Shown here piece after piece: positions 7,820-16,282 of a stretch of DNA of 64,000 nucleotides (position 1 is the stretch's first letter; each line of letters opens with the position of its first letter). Position numbers and translations under genes: made by a program. The notes beneath the pieces were generated by a model. That model was not told the origin of the DNA and made no database searches. It was given only the letters and a program-made list of their open reading frames with translations. The DNA is from UBA11358 sp049517655 (lineage in GTDB: Bacteria > Verrucomicrobiota > Verrucomicrobiia > Limisphaerales > UBA11358), in contig JBEKRQ010000001.1 of the NCBI GenBank assembly GCA_049517655.1, positions 496,001 to 560,000 of the forward strand, read 5' to 3'.

Positions 7820-9922
7820 ATGAGGAAGTTGTTGCTGATGACAAAAACCGCGCTGCTGCCGGCGCTTTTGCTCGTACTTCTGGTGGGCTGCCGGACGGCA
7901 CCGCCGCGCCAGCCAACAACATTCAATTTTCCCAATGTGGATCCGGCGCACATGCACACACGGCTACTGCTGGAGAACGCGCTTCGATACGCCGCGCCCG
8001 CCAATGCCATGACCGATCCGGCGTCCGGTTATCCGGTCGAAGGTTGGAATCAGGAGCCGAAGAATGGCCTTTACCTGCGTCAGTTCACGCAGTTGACTGC
8101 CATCGGCGAGTGGTTGGAGTTGATGGCCAATATCACCGCCGGTTACGCGGACAATCCCTGCGTCTCACGGGACGAGGCGAAGACGCGACTCATCCAGATT
8201 GTCAGGAGTCTGCGCCACGACCAGCAGGACCCGCGGGTCAGCACCGAAGGTCTGTTGGTGAATTTCCTTGGCTTTGACAACTCGCAACGCATGCCGCCAC
8301 TTTCGGAAATCATCGAGAAACAGAAGTTCATTGACGCATTCGGGGACGAACAGGCAGCTGCCATCTGGAAGGCGCTGCGCGAAAAAGGCTGGATTGTTCC
8401 CCGCCACGATGACAGGGAAGGGGACATCAAACGAAACGGCCAATACGGAACGAATTTTTTTAACGGGCCGTTGATACCCTTCGCGGACAAAACGGTCAAA
8501 GCGCAGATCATGGCGCTGTTGGACCGGCGGGTGGTGCAGATCGTTTTCGGCGACAACGCCAACCTCTCGGCGTCCGTGGCCAAGGCGATAGGCGCGTTGC
8601 TCCGCCCGGAAATACGGGATGACCCCGCCATCGGCGCGTTGAGAATCGAGATGGAACTTTTCCTGGAGAACCAGAAGGCGGGCTACGCGCATCTGTTCGA
8701 TGCGAAGACGGGCACGTTCGTTTTCGGCTGGGACGCCACGCGGGACCGTTTGTTAGGTTGGGAAGACGCCGCCGGCAACTACACCGTCGGGCACATGAAT
8801 TATTTGGTGAACGAATTTCGCGGCCCGTTGATGTTCATCGCGTTGCGGCATGGTTTCCCGGCGGCGGCCATCGCCAATGCGGGATTCACGATCAAGCCGT
8901 TTCGCACCCGGGCCGGTGATGACATTTACACGCTGGCCACCTGGGAAGGTTCGGCGTTTCAATCGTCTGGCCTGACGTTGTTCATGCAGGAACTGGAGAA
9001 CGCCGGCTGGCGCAAAATCCTGGAGAACACGGTGGATATCGAACTGGATTTCGCCACCCGCAACAAGCTGCCCGGGTTTCTGTCGGAAGCCTACAGCGGC
9101 AAGGGCGTCGAATACACGGGCCGGATTGGCATCCCGGACCTCGCCATCGCCGAGGAACCGCGCATCACCAACGCCCCGTCGCTTTATACTTTGGGTGCCG
9201 CCAGCCAGATCGCGCCGGACCGGATGGAGCGCTTTCTGGAGACGAACTGGCCGGCGATTTCACGTCTCTTTACGAAACACGGGCCGTGGGAAGGTTTCGA
9301 CACCAAACATCGCACCGCCATAAAATACCAAACCACTGCCCACACGCTCGCGCTCATCCTTGGCGGCATCGGCTCCGCGCCGGACAACATGCGGCGCTAT
9401 CTCGAATTCAAGGGATTGCGCGACAACCTGCTCGCGTGGTATGCGCCCGGCAACGCCGTGGATTTCCTGTCACAGGAAACGCAAATCGTTCCTTGGACCA
9501 GCGATGGCAGCCCGATCCATTTTTCCCGTGACGGGAATTCGTTTCACGTCGAAGGCCGTCCGCTGCGAAATGGCCGCGTCACATTGACGGTGTCGCAAGC
9601 CGAAGGCGTCAATCTCGCCAACGGCGAATTGCTCATCCGTTACCGCGCCACAGCGCCAATCGAACACGCGGTCATCATGCTGACCAAAGCTCAAGGCGGC
9701 CCTTATGCCGAACCGCAGTTTCCCAACCAGATATTCGTGCGGTTCAGCGTGACGGAAAGCGGGGAAACGGAAATCCATATTCCCCTCCCCGCTACGCCGG
9801 GTCTGGCCCGCACCAAAGGACTCGTGATGGTTTTGGGAAAAGACAGCGAAGCGGTGGTGGTGGATTTGACGATTACTGCGCTGAAATTCGTCCCGTATCC
9901 AGATCTGACCTCGCAACCGTGA
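7820..9922 (+). CDS. Glucoamylase-like lipoprotein
   Basis: A 700-residue protein with a lipoprotein signal (TKTALLPALLLVLLVGC, lipid-bearing Cys about residue 28). The body looks like a helical-barrel carbohydrate-active protein of the 'putative glucoamylase' type (PF10091-like), with segments such as GYAHLFDAKTGTFVFGWD, YTVGHMNYLVNEF, ATWEGSAFQSSGLTLFM and GFLSEAYSGKGVEY. The C-terminal 120 residues look like a beta-sandwich. In cyclic beta-1,2-glucan synthases a related domain sits next to GH94 in one polypeptide; here the GH94 protein is the preceding gene, 10 bases away and surely co-transcribed. A periplasmic or outer-membrane glycan hydrolase or transglycosylase is the best guess. Confidence 0.65.
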   Translation: MRKLLLMTKTALLPALLLVLLVGCRTAPPRQPTTFNFPNVDPAHMHTRLLLENALRYAAPANAMTDPASGYPVEGWNQEPKNGLYLRQFTQLTAIGEWLELMANITAGYADNPCVSRDEAKTRLIQIVRSLRHDQQDPRVSTEGLLVNFLGFDNSQRMPPLSEIIEKQKFIDAFGDEQAAAIWKALREKGWIVPRHDDREGDIKRNGQYGTNFFNGPLIPFADKTVKAQIMALLDRRVVQIVFGDNANLSASVAKAIGALLRPEIRDDPAIGALRIEMELFLENQKAGYAHLFDAKTGTFVFGWDATRDRLLGWEDAAGNYTVGHMNYLVNEFRGPLMFIALRHGFPAAAIANAGFTIKPFRTRAGDDIYTLATWEGSAFQSSGLTLFMQELENAGWRKILENTVDIELDFATRNKLPGFLSEAYSGKGVEYTGRIGIPDLAIAEEPRITNAPSLYTLGAASQIAPDRMERFLETNWPAISRLFTKHGPWEGFDTKHRTAIKYQTTAHTLALILGGIGSAPDNMRRYLEFKGLRDNLLAWYAPGNAVDFLSQETQIVPWTSDGSPIHFSRDGNSFHVEGRPLRNGRVTLTVSQAEGVNLANGELLIRYRATAPIEHAVIMLTKAQGGPYAEPQFPNQIFVRFSVTESGETEIHIPLPATPGLARTKGLVMVLGKDSEAVVVDLTITALKFVPYPDLTSQP

Positions 9923-9928
9923 ACCAGC

Positions 9929-9945
9929 GCAGGCGTCCGGCCTGC
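9929..9945. repeat. Single hairpin GCAGGC-GCCTGC
   Basis: A perfect 6-bp stem GCAGGC/GCCTGC with loop GTCCG lies 7 bases after the lipoprotein stop codon. It resembles one inner hairpin of the paired-hairpin elements (compare 54433-54450). There is no T tract, so terminator activity is uncertain. Confidence 0.5.
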
Positions 9946-9967
9946 TGCCGTTCCGATTGGAATCGGG

Positions 9968-10204
9968 TTACTTCGATTTGCCGGCCCTGACTTTCGCCCA
10001 GCGCGCCTTGGCGGCCAGGGAAATTTTCCTGCGAGCGGCCGCGCTCATTTTCCGTCGTTTGTGAACTACTTTTCTGGTTGACGACGGCGAAGCACTCGCT
10101 GCCAAAGCTTCCAGTCGTGATTGCAGGCGTTCGATTCGCGCTTTCAAAACCGCCATGCGTCTCAGCTTGGCGACCGAAAGATTAAGGAGTTCTTTCATAT
10201 TCAT
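9968..10204 (-). CDS. Small basic coiled-coil protein
   Basis: A 78-residue protein. The first 40 residues are a leucine-rich amphipathic helix (LLNLSVAKLRRMAVLKARIE) and the rest is Lys/Arg/Ala-rich and ends SAAARRKISLAAKARWAKVR. This tail resembles the 'RRKIS.A.KARWAKVR' ending seen on many small bacterial proteins that are probably nucleic-acid-binding. I know of no defined function. The codon pattern and compact design argue for a real gene. It lies convergent to the glycan genes and downstream of the glcD-like gene on the same strand. Confidence 0.6.
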   Translation of the reverse strand: MNMKELLNLSVAKLRRMAVLKARIERLQSRLEALAASASPSSTRKVVHKRRKMSAAARRKISLAAKARWAKVRAGKSK

Positions 10205-10309
10205 TGTGAGGCCATTCTAAAAGTTTGTTCCGGAATTCCAAGCATTAAATTTGCAGCGGGCGGAAAAGCGCGGTTTGCGCTTCGAAATGGAAAGACTGCT
10301 GTGGCAGGG

Positions 10310-11689
10310 TCAAACAAACTTGCCCGGATTCAAAATGCCTTTCGGGTCGAGCGCATGCTTCACAACACGATGGAGTTCGCGGATTTCCTTTGAAACCGCC
10401 AGCGGCCACCAGCGTTTTTTGGCGAGGCCGACACCGTGTTCACCACTGATTGCACCACCCCAGGCTATAATTTGAGCAAAGAGTTCATCCAGCGCGGCTT
10501 CGGCATGTTGTTTGGCGCGCGGCCGGTTGAGGTCCACCATCACGTTGGTGTGGATATTGCCATCGCCAGCATGACCGAAACAGGCAATCGGCAGACCGTG
10601 TTTCTTTTGCAACTTCGCCGTGAATTTAAAAAGCTCTTCAAGTTTTCCGCGTGGCACGACAATGTCCTCGTTGAGTTTTGTAAGGCCAGTGTCGCGGAGG
10701 GCGGCGGAAAATTCGCGGCGGATTTGCCAGATTTTTTCGCACTCGGCGTTGCCCCAGCCACGTTCGACGAACAGCGGTTTATGTCTGCGAATCACGCGCT
10801 CGACGGCGGGCAATTCGCTGCGCACGGAATTTTTCTGGCCGTCGAGTTCAACAATCAGGTGCGCGCGGCAAATTCCAAGACGATTGTTTTTTGTGTATTT
10901 GGCGGCGGCAGCGAGCGTGAATTCGTCGGCCAATTCGAGCGCGCTGGGCAGAAATCCAGCGGCCAAAATTCCTTGAAGCGCGTGCACTGCGTTTTTCATC
11001 GAATGGAAACCGGCGGCAAGCATCGCGCGAAATGGCGGCAGCGGAATCAGTTTAAGTGTGGCTTCAGTGACGATGCCGAGCAAACCTTCCGAGCCGACGA
11101 ACAACCGGTGCAACTCAAAACCGGTTTTGTTTTTGTGCGTGCGACCGCCGAGTCGGACGACAGTTCCGTTGGTGAGCGCGACTTCGAGGCCGAGGATGTA
11201 ATCACGCGTGACGCCATATTTCAAACAGCGCGGGCCGCCGGCGTTGGTGGCAATGTTGCCGCCGATGAAGTTGTCCGCGCGGCTGGCGGGGTCGGGCGGA
11301 TAAAACAGTCCGCGCCTTTCAACAGTTTCCTGAAGCGTTTGCGTGTTGACGCCCGGCTGGACGACGGCAACGAAATCGGCAGCGTTGATTTCCTTGATGC
11401 GGTTCATGCGTTCAAGTGAAAGCACGATGCCGCCGCACACGGGCACGCAGCCGCCGACGTAGCCATGGCCCGCGCCGCGCGGTGTCACGGGAATGCCGTG
11501 GCGATTGGCAAAGCGGAGCAGGGCAGAGACGGATTGGGTGGAGCGGGGCAGGGCGACGGCGTCCGGCTGATGCGAAGCAAACCATTTATCACCTGCGTAT
11601 TTTTCAAGTGTTTGCGGATCGAAGATGATTTCGCCAGATGGCAGAATCTTTTTGAGCCGGCGGAGCGATTTTAATTTCTCAGGAGTCAT
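10310..11689 (-). CDS. FAD-linked oxidase, GlcD/D-lactate dehydrogenase type
   Basis: A 459-residue vanillyl-alcohol-oxidase-fold flavoprotein. The PP-loop FAD-binding half contains VTPRGAGHGYVGGCVPVCGG (about 90-109) and PPDPASRADNFIGGNIATNA (about 150-169). The C-terminal half has the GlcD/DLD cap features, including CFGHAGDGNIHTNVMVD and GGAISGEHGVGLAKKRW, whose His residues lie at the active site. Such enzymes oxidise glycolate, D-lactate or other 2-hydroxy acids; the exact substrate cannot be told. The start overlaps the preceding DUF2007 gene by ATGA (11686-11689), so the two are translationally coupled. No GlcE/GlcF partners are in the window. Confidence 0.88.
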   Translation of the reverse strand: MTPEKLKSLRRLKKILPSGEIIFDPQTLEKYAGDKWFASHQPDAVALPRSTQSVSALLRFANRHGIPVTPRGAGHGYVGGCVPVCGGIVLSLERMNRIKEINAADFVAVVQPGVNTQTLQETVERRGLFYPPDPASRADNFIGGNIATNAGGPRCLKYGVTRDYILGLEVALTNGTVVRLGGRTHKNKTGFELHRLFVGSEGLLGIVTEATLKLIPLPPFRAMLAAGFHSMKNAVHALQGILAAGFLPSALELADEFTLAAAAKYTKNNRLGICRAHLIVELDGQKNSVRSELPAVERVIRRHKPLFVERGWGNAECEKIWQIRREFSAALRDTGLTKLNEDIVVPRGKLEELFKFTAKLQKKHGLPIACFGHAGDGNIHTNVMVDLNRPRAKQHAEAALDELFAQIIAWGGAISGEHGVGLAKKRWWPLAVSKEIRELHRVVKHALDPKGILNPGKFV

Positions 11690-11901
11690 TCGACGGGCGC
11701 GCTGAGAAATTCCCTGGCGTCAGCGGCTTCAGTTTCGGGCACTTGGACGCGGATGCCGCCGACGGCGAGCGAGTAGCCGTCAATGCTTAACGCGGAAAGT
11801 TCGTCGGCAACGAACGGATGAAAATCCGCGGCTTCGAGCCGTGAATGGACAAGTTGCGCTTCAGCCGGACTGAAGGCTTTAAAAATAGTGACGAGTTGCA
11901 T
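11686..11901 (-). CDS. DUF2007-family small protein
   Basis: A 71-residue protein with the DUF2007 pattern: MQLVTIFKAFSPAEAQLVHS, where the family usually has 'L.....PAEA.LI...LE..GI', then a variable middle and VQVPETEAADAREFL (V.V...D...A...L). The family has a ferredoxin-like fold and was named a putative signal-transducing protein, but its role is not established. It is coupled by ATGA overlap to the flavin oxidase downstream and lies 29 bases after the PIN-TRAM gene on the same strand, so it is likely part of the long leftward transcript beginning at mlaE. Confidence 0.8.
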   Translation of the reverse strand: MQLVTIFKAFSPAEAQLVHSRLEAADFHPFVADELSALSIDGYSLAVGGIRVQVPETEAADAREFLSAPVE

Positions 11902-11930
11902 GATTCAAAGTCGCCCGGAACCGCCTGATT

Positions 11931-12953
11931 TCAAGCAGCCACCGGTGTTTTCATGTCGGCGAAGATGATGACACCAGCGCCAGTTTGGAGCAGACTCTTG
12001 ACTTCCACTTCGACCTGCTGGCCGATGTGCGATTGGCCATTGTTGATGACGACCATCGTGCCGTCTGGCATATAGCCAACGCCCTGGCCTTTGTCCTTAC
12101 CCTCGCGAACAATCTTCAAGCGCAAAATTTCGCCGGGGATCAAAATAGTTTTGAGGTGTTTGGCGACTTCGTGGAGATTCACGCAGCTGACTTTTTGCAG
12201 CTCGGCGACCTTGAGAAGGTTGTAATCGTTGGTAAAAAGCCGGGCGTTGAGATTGCGGGCCAGATAAACGAGCTTGGCATCCACTTCCTTTTCGTCGGGG
12301 AAATCGGTCTCGTGGATACGGACCTCGATATTGGTATTGTGCTGGATGCGGTTGAGCATTTCAAGTCCGCGCCGGCCGCGCGCGCGTTTGATGGGATCGG
12401 CCGAATCGGCAATTTGCTGGATTTCCTTGAGCACGAATCGTGGCACGACAATCGTGCCCTCAAAAATGCGGGCCTCAATCAAATCCGCTATCCGGCCGTC
12501 AATGATGACGCTTGTGTCGAGCAGAAGCAAATTGTCCAGCTGGCTTTGCGGTCTGAACCGGACATAGGGAATGATGAGCGAGAAATCCTCCTTGTTGCTG
12601 CGCATGGCAAGAACAATGCCAATGTAACTGAACCCCAAAAAGATTCCTAGCCGGACAAGCCAGCGGACTCTTTCTTCAGTATTTTCAAACAGGCCGGAAC
12701 CCCGGTCAACAAGAAGCGCGACACCCATGCCGAGCAGCAGGCCAAACGTGATTGCCGAAAATGCGCGCAGCGAAAACCCCTTGAGCATTTCATCCACGGC
12801 AATCATCAATCCGCCAAAACCAAAACCAACAAGCATGCCGAACACACCGCTGTAATTTACTCCAGTGAATTCAGGGCGCACTTGGCTTACGGCATAACCT
12901 GCTGTAGTGCAGAGACTTAAAAAGAAAAGTCGGATGATCCAGAGTGGTGTCAT
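11931..12953 (-). CDS. PIN and TRAM domain membrane protein (YacL-like)
   Basis: A 340-residue protein. Four hydrophobic helices occupy about residues 1-125. A PIN nuclease domain follows, beginning LLLLDTSVIIDGRIADL with the conserved first Asp, then IQQIADSADPIKRARGRRGL and LFTNDYNLLKVAELQ. A C-terminal TRAM-like domain begins near LIPGEILRLKIVREG. This is the YacL/PIN-TRAM architecture, thought to act on RNA or DNA at the membrane. An upstream ATG at 13010 would add 19 residues overlapping mlaD; the ATG at 12953 is preferred because it overlaps the mlaD stop as ATGA. Confidence 0.88.
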   Translation of the reverse strand: MTPLWIIRLFFLSLCTTAGYAVSQVRPEFTGVNYSGVFGMLVGFGFGGLMIAVDEMLKGFSLRAFSAITFGLLLGMGVALLVDRGSGLFENTEERVRWLVRLGIFLGFSYIGIVLAMRSNKEDFSLIIPYVRFRPQSQLDNLLLLDTSVIIDGRIADLIEARIFEGTIVVPRFVLKEIQQIADSADPIKRARGRRGLEMLNRIQHNTNIEVRIHETDFPDEKEVDAKLVYLARNLNARLFTNDYNLLKVAELQKVSCVNLHEVAKHLKTILIPGEILRLKIVREGKDKGQGVGYMPDGTMVVINNGQSHIGQQVEVEVKSLLQTGAGVIIFADMKTPVAA

Positions 12954-13810
12954 GGTTTTTGTGTCATCTCGTTTGTATGCGGCGGCTCGTGATGCCAGAG
13001 GAAACGCCACAGACCGAGCCGGTTCAGATTGCTTGTCGCGATAGTGAGGTTGTCTGCAATTTCCTGCGCGTTCGTCGCCAATTGTTCGTTTTTCAGCATA
13101 GCTCCAGCCAGCCCTTTGCCGGACTGCAAATCGTCCATCAATTTTTTTAGAACCTCGGTCGAAGATTCAATGTTTTTTACAGAAGCGGAAATTCCCTCGC
13201 TGTTCGTCGTAATGACGTTACGGGCGCTGCTGGCCAGTCTGGCAAGCTCTTGTGAAAAGAAAACCGCGTTGCTCACGGCGAGGTCAAACTGCGAACCGTT
13301 CGTTGCGATGAACGCATTAACATCGCTGATGGCGGTGTCGAGTTTCTTTGCAGTTTCGTCAATACGCAGAATAAACCCGGATGCCGAGCGCGCGACTTCC
13401 TGCAGATTGAACGGCTGCTCACACGGCACGTCTGCTCCGTCTTGGAGCAGGGGTAATTGGTTGGCCGTCGGGATGACGGAAACATATTGGTCGCCAAGAA
13501 AGCCGGACATTTCGATGACGAACCGGGCGTCGTGGTAAATTTTGTTTTCTTTGTAAATGTTCAGGAGAATCGTCACTCTTTTGCCGTCATTGGCGAGTTT
13601 GATCTCGGAGACGCTGCCGACCTGCACTCCGGCGAGCAGGACAGCCGAGCGTGGCTTGAGGCCGCCAACATTATTGGCATGGAGGCGCAATTCGTAAGTG
13701 CCGCGAAACAAGCTCGTGCCCTTGCTGAATTGAATCAGCAGCACGGCCAGCAGTGCGAGCCCGACGAGCACGAACAAGCCAACTTTGGTTTCAAGATGCG
13801 ACTTTTCCAT
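12950..13810 (-). CDS. mlaD: MlaD-type MCE-domain lipid transport protein
   Basis: A 286-residue protein with one N-terminal membrane anchor (VGLFVLVGLALLAVLLIQF, about 10-28) and an MCE domain: ANNVGGLKPRSAVLLAGVQVGSV followed by a beta barrel and GFLGDQYVSVIP. The C-terminal 150 residues are predicted helical coiled coil (FILRIDETAKKLDTAISDVN onward), typical of long MlaD or Mce proteins whose helices form a hydrophobic tunnel across the periplasm. Three bases separate it from mlaF upstream, and it overlaps the PIN-TRAM gene by ATGA. The gene order mlaE-mlaF-mlaD supports a phospholipid transport complex. Confidence 0.92.
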   Translation of the reverse strand: MEKSHLETKVGLFVLVGLALLAVLLIQFSKGTSLFRGTYELRLHANNVGGLKPRSAVLLAGVQVGSVSEIKLANDGKRVTILLNIYKENKIYHDARFVIEMSGFLGDQYVSVIPTANQLPLLQDGADVPCEQPFNLQEVARSASGFILRIDETAKKLDTAISDVNAFIATNGSQFDLAVSNAVFFSQELARLASSARNVITTNSEGISASVKNIESSTEVLKKLMDDLQSGKGLAGAMLKNEQLATNAQEIADNLTIATSNLNRLGLWRFLWHHEPPHTNEMTQKP

Positions 13811-13813
13811 GGC

Positions 13814-14554
13814 CTAATTTTTCCTGGCGTCCGCAACGCCATCAACGAATTGGCGCACAATCGGGTCCTGCGACGCAAAAAACTCATCCGGCGTGCCGCT
13901 CGCGTAAATTTTATTTTCATGCATCATCAATACGCGTTGGCCGACACGCCGCGCCGTGCGCATATCGTGTGTGACAACAACCGTAGTCACTTTTAACCGG
14001 TCACGCACGTGCATAATCAATTTATCAATGCTGTCGGCCACAATCGGGTCGAGGCCGGTCGTCGGCTCGTCGTAAAGCACGATTTGTGGTTCATAAATAA
14101 TCGCGCGCGCCAAACCGACGCGTTTTCTCATGCCGCCGGACAATTCAGCCGGGTTTCTGTTTTCCGTACCCGACAAATCCACAACGGCCAGGACGTCGGC
14201 AACACGCCGGGTGATTTCCGCTTCGGTCCACTGGGCATTGCGCCGGAGCGCGAACGCAACATTTTCCGCGACGGTCATCGAATCAAACAACGCCGCGCCT
14301 TGAAACAGCATACCGAATTTTTTACGCACATGCAGCAACTGACGTTCGTCCATCGGCACGATGTTTTCGCCGTCAATCAGCACTTCACCCTCATCCGGCT
14401 TCAGCAGGCCGATGAGGTGCTTGAGCAAAACGCTTTTGCCGATGCCGCTGCGCCCGATGATGGCGACTGATTCGCTATTTTCAATCTGAAAACTTACATC
14501 ATCCAAAACGATCTGTTCGCTGAAACGTTTTTTCAAATGACGCACTTCAATCAT
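13814..14554 (-). CDS. mlaF: MlaF-type ABC transporter ATPase
   Basis: A 246-residue ABC ATPase beginning MIEVRHLKKRFSEQIVLDD. Walker A is GRSGIGKS (about 35-42), the Q-loop is GMLFQGAALFDSMTVAENV, the signature is LSGGMRKRVGLARAI, Walker B is IVLYDEPTTGLDP, and the switch His is in VVVTHDM. The pattern GAALFDSMTV is typical of Mla/Ttg2 ATPases. The start at 14554 is chosen because it overlaps the mlaE stop by ATGA. It powers lipid movement between the outer and inner membranes together with MlaE and MlaD. Confidence 0.94.
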   Translation of the reverse strand: MIEVRHLKKRFSEQIVLDDVSFQIENSESVAIIGRSGIGKSVLLKHLIGLLKPDEGEVLIDGENIVPMDERQLLHVRKKFGMLFQGAALFDSMTVAENVAFALRRNAQWTEAEITRRVADVLAVVDLSGTENRNPAELSGGMRKRVGLARAIIYEPQIVLYDEPTTGLDPIVADSIDKLIMHVRDRLKVTTVVVTHDMRTARRVGQRVLMMHENKIYASGTPDEFFASQDPIVRQFVDGVADARKN

Positions 14555-15330
14555 AATGCGTTCAACACCCTTTCCAACGATATCGTTAAAAAGAAATTGG
14601 AAATGAGAATGGCAATGGAAGAATAAACAACCGCTTCGGTGGTTGCCCGTCCGACGCCTTCGGCGCCCAACCCGCACGTCATGCCTTTGTAACAGCCGAC
14701 CAGCGTCAAAATGCCGCCGTAAATGAAAGCCTTGATCAACCCAATCACCACGTCCGTGTCGCCTGTGTATTTGAGCAGGTGCGCCCAGGAATACGTCGGG
14801 TCAATGCCCAGCAATTGGACGCCAACAAAATAACCCGCCGCGATGCCGATGGAAATGGATTCCGCCGTTAACAGCGGCAGCGCAATAAATCCGGCCAAAA
14901 TCCGCGGAACCACGAGGTAATCCACCGGATGCGTCGCCAACGTGCGGAGCGCGTCAATTTGTTCCGTCACACGCATCGTGCCGATTTCGGCAGTGATGGC
15001 CGCACCGACCCGGCCTGTGACCATGAGCGCTGTCAGCACGGGGCCGAGTTCACTGCACATGGAAACACCGACGACCGCAAGCGTGGCTGTGTCCATTTTG
15101 ACTTTGTGGAATTGGAGATAGGTTTGCGCCGCCAGCACCATTCCGGTGAACGCGCCGGTAATGAGCACGACTGCCTGGGATTTGACGCCCACGAAATAAA
15201 TTTGATAAAGCAAATCGCGCCAGGCGATTTTGAACGTGAACAGCGAAGTCACGGCCTCTTTGGCCAGTAAAGTGATCTGTCCCAGCCCCGCAAGAGATTC
15301 GGTCACACGCTTGTTGGTGAAAAAAAACAT
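14551..15330 (-). CDS. mlaE: MlaE-type ABC transporter permease
   Basis: A 259-residue polytopic membrane protein of the MlaE family (PF02405). Characteristic stretches are QIYFVGVKSQAVVLITGAFTGMVLA, the cytosolic coupling helix region SELGPVLTALMVTGRVGAA, AEIGTMRVTEQIDALRTL and the DYLVVPRILAG segment. Together with MlaF and MlaD it forms the core of a phospholipid transporter, which implies an outer membrane. It is the first gene of a leftward operon and diverges from the DUF218 gene; the intervening 100 bases must hold both promoters. Confidence 0.94.
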   Translation of the reverse strand: MFFFTNKRVTESLAGLGQITLLAKEAVTSLFTFKIAWRDLLYQIYFVGVKSQAVVLITGAFTGMVLAAQTYLQFHKVKMDTATLAVVGVSMCSELGPVLTALMVTGRVGAAITAEIGTMRVTEQIDALRTLATHPVDYLVVPRILAGFIALPLLTAESISIGIAAGYFVGVQLLGIDPTYSWAHLLKYTGDTDVVIGLIKAFIYGGILTLVGCYKGMTCGLGAEGVGRATTEAVVYSSIAILISNFFLTISLERVLNAL

Positions 15331-15432
15331 TATTGTGCGCAGAGTATCAAATCAGCCTGGGGTTTGGCCAGCGCGGGATTAACGCTCGCTGCTGGTTGCG
15401 ATATGGCGGCAAAACTGCCATGTTCACCTGTT

Positions 15433-16020
15433 ATGACCCGGGCGCGAAAACGGTTTTTGAAAATTGGGCTCGCGTTTTCCGCGTTTTTTTTATTGCTCGC
15501 CGCCATCGCAATTCTTTTTCCACAATGGTTTTTGTGCGTGGATAGCGGGCCGGTGAAGGCCGATGTCATTGTCGTTTTGGGTGGTGGTTCGCACGAACGG
15601 CCCGGGCGCGCGGCGGAACTTTTCAAGGGACAAATCGCGCCGCGAATCATTGTCAGCGGGTGGGGTGATTACAAAATCAACCGCCAGTTATTGATTGAAG
15701 CCGGCGTGCCATCGGGCGTGATTGAAATGGAGAACCAGTCCCGCACGACAAAAGAAAATGCACAGTTTACGATCCAATTACTCCACAAACCGAATTTACT
15801 TCATGCGAAGCGCGTCATTATCGTTACTTCATGGTATCATTCGCGGCGGGCGCTGGCGTGTTTCCGCCATTATGCGCCGGACATCCAATTTTACTCGCGT
15901 CCATCTTATTTTGCCTCTGCCCATGCCGATTGGGCGCACAATCGTATCGGCAATCGCGTCCGTCTGGAATACGCGAAACTGCTTGGCTACTGGATTCGCT
16001 ATGGAATTTGTCCGTTCTGA
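15433..16020 (+). CDS. YdcF/SanA-like DUF218 membrane protein
   Basis: A 195-residue protein with an N-terminal anchor (FLKIGLAFSAFFLLLAAIAI, after a basic MTRARKR) and a DUF218 domain: ADVIVVLGGGSHERPGRAAE, IIVSGWGDYKI, ESRTTKENA-like motif at QSRTTKENAQFT, VIIVTSWYHSRRALACF and GIIPYG-type ending. The family includes SanA, ElyC and YdcF, linked to envelope integrity. The ATG at 15433 is preferred since it gives a positively charged start before the anchor; TTG 15364 and ATG 15403 are alternatives, and none has a good ribosome site. Confidence 0.85.
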   Translation: MTRARKRFLKIGLAFSAFFLLLAAIAILFPQWFLCVDSGPVKADVIVVLGGGSHERPGRAAELFKGQIAPRIIVSGWGDYKINRQLLIEAGVPSGVIEMENQSRTTKENAQFTIQLLHKPNLLHAKRVIIVTSWYHSRRALACFRHYAPDIQFYSRPSYFASAHADWAHNRIGNRVRLEYAKLLGYWIRYGICPF

Positions 16021-16080
16021 ATAGGAGCCGAAACTTCTTGTGCTGGCCACAGGCGTTGGCCATACTGTTAATTCCTTAAT

Positions 16081-16157
<77 letters not shown>

Positions 16158-16282
16158 ATTATAATTATTGCAATAACTTTGGACGCGCACCGCGCCAAAG
16201 AACAGCAAGTAGAGCAGGCCATTTTTGCATTGTGAACCGTGCTTGGGAAAATTATTTCGCCAAAACCTTGGACTTTCAACTA

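Noticed and set aside
6580..8010. 476-codon minus-strand frame across the GH94 gene end
   Set aside because: It covers the GH94 catalytic motif on the other strand and the start of the lipoprotein gene; shadow frame.
10436..11419. 327-codon plus-strand frame opposite the glcD-like gene
   Set aside because: The minus strand shows unmistakable FAD-oxidase motifs; the plus product is Val/Phe-rich antisense.
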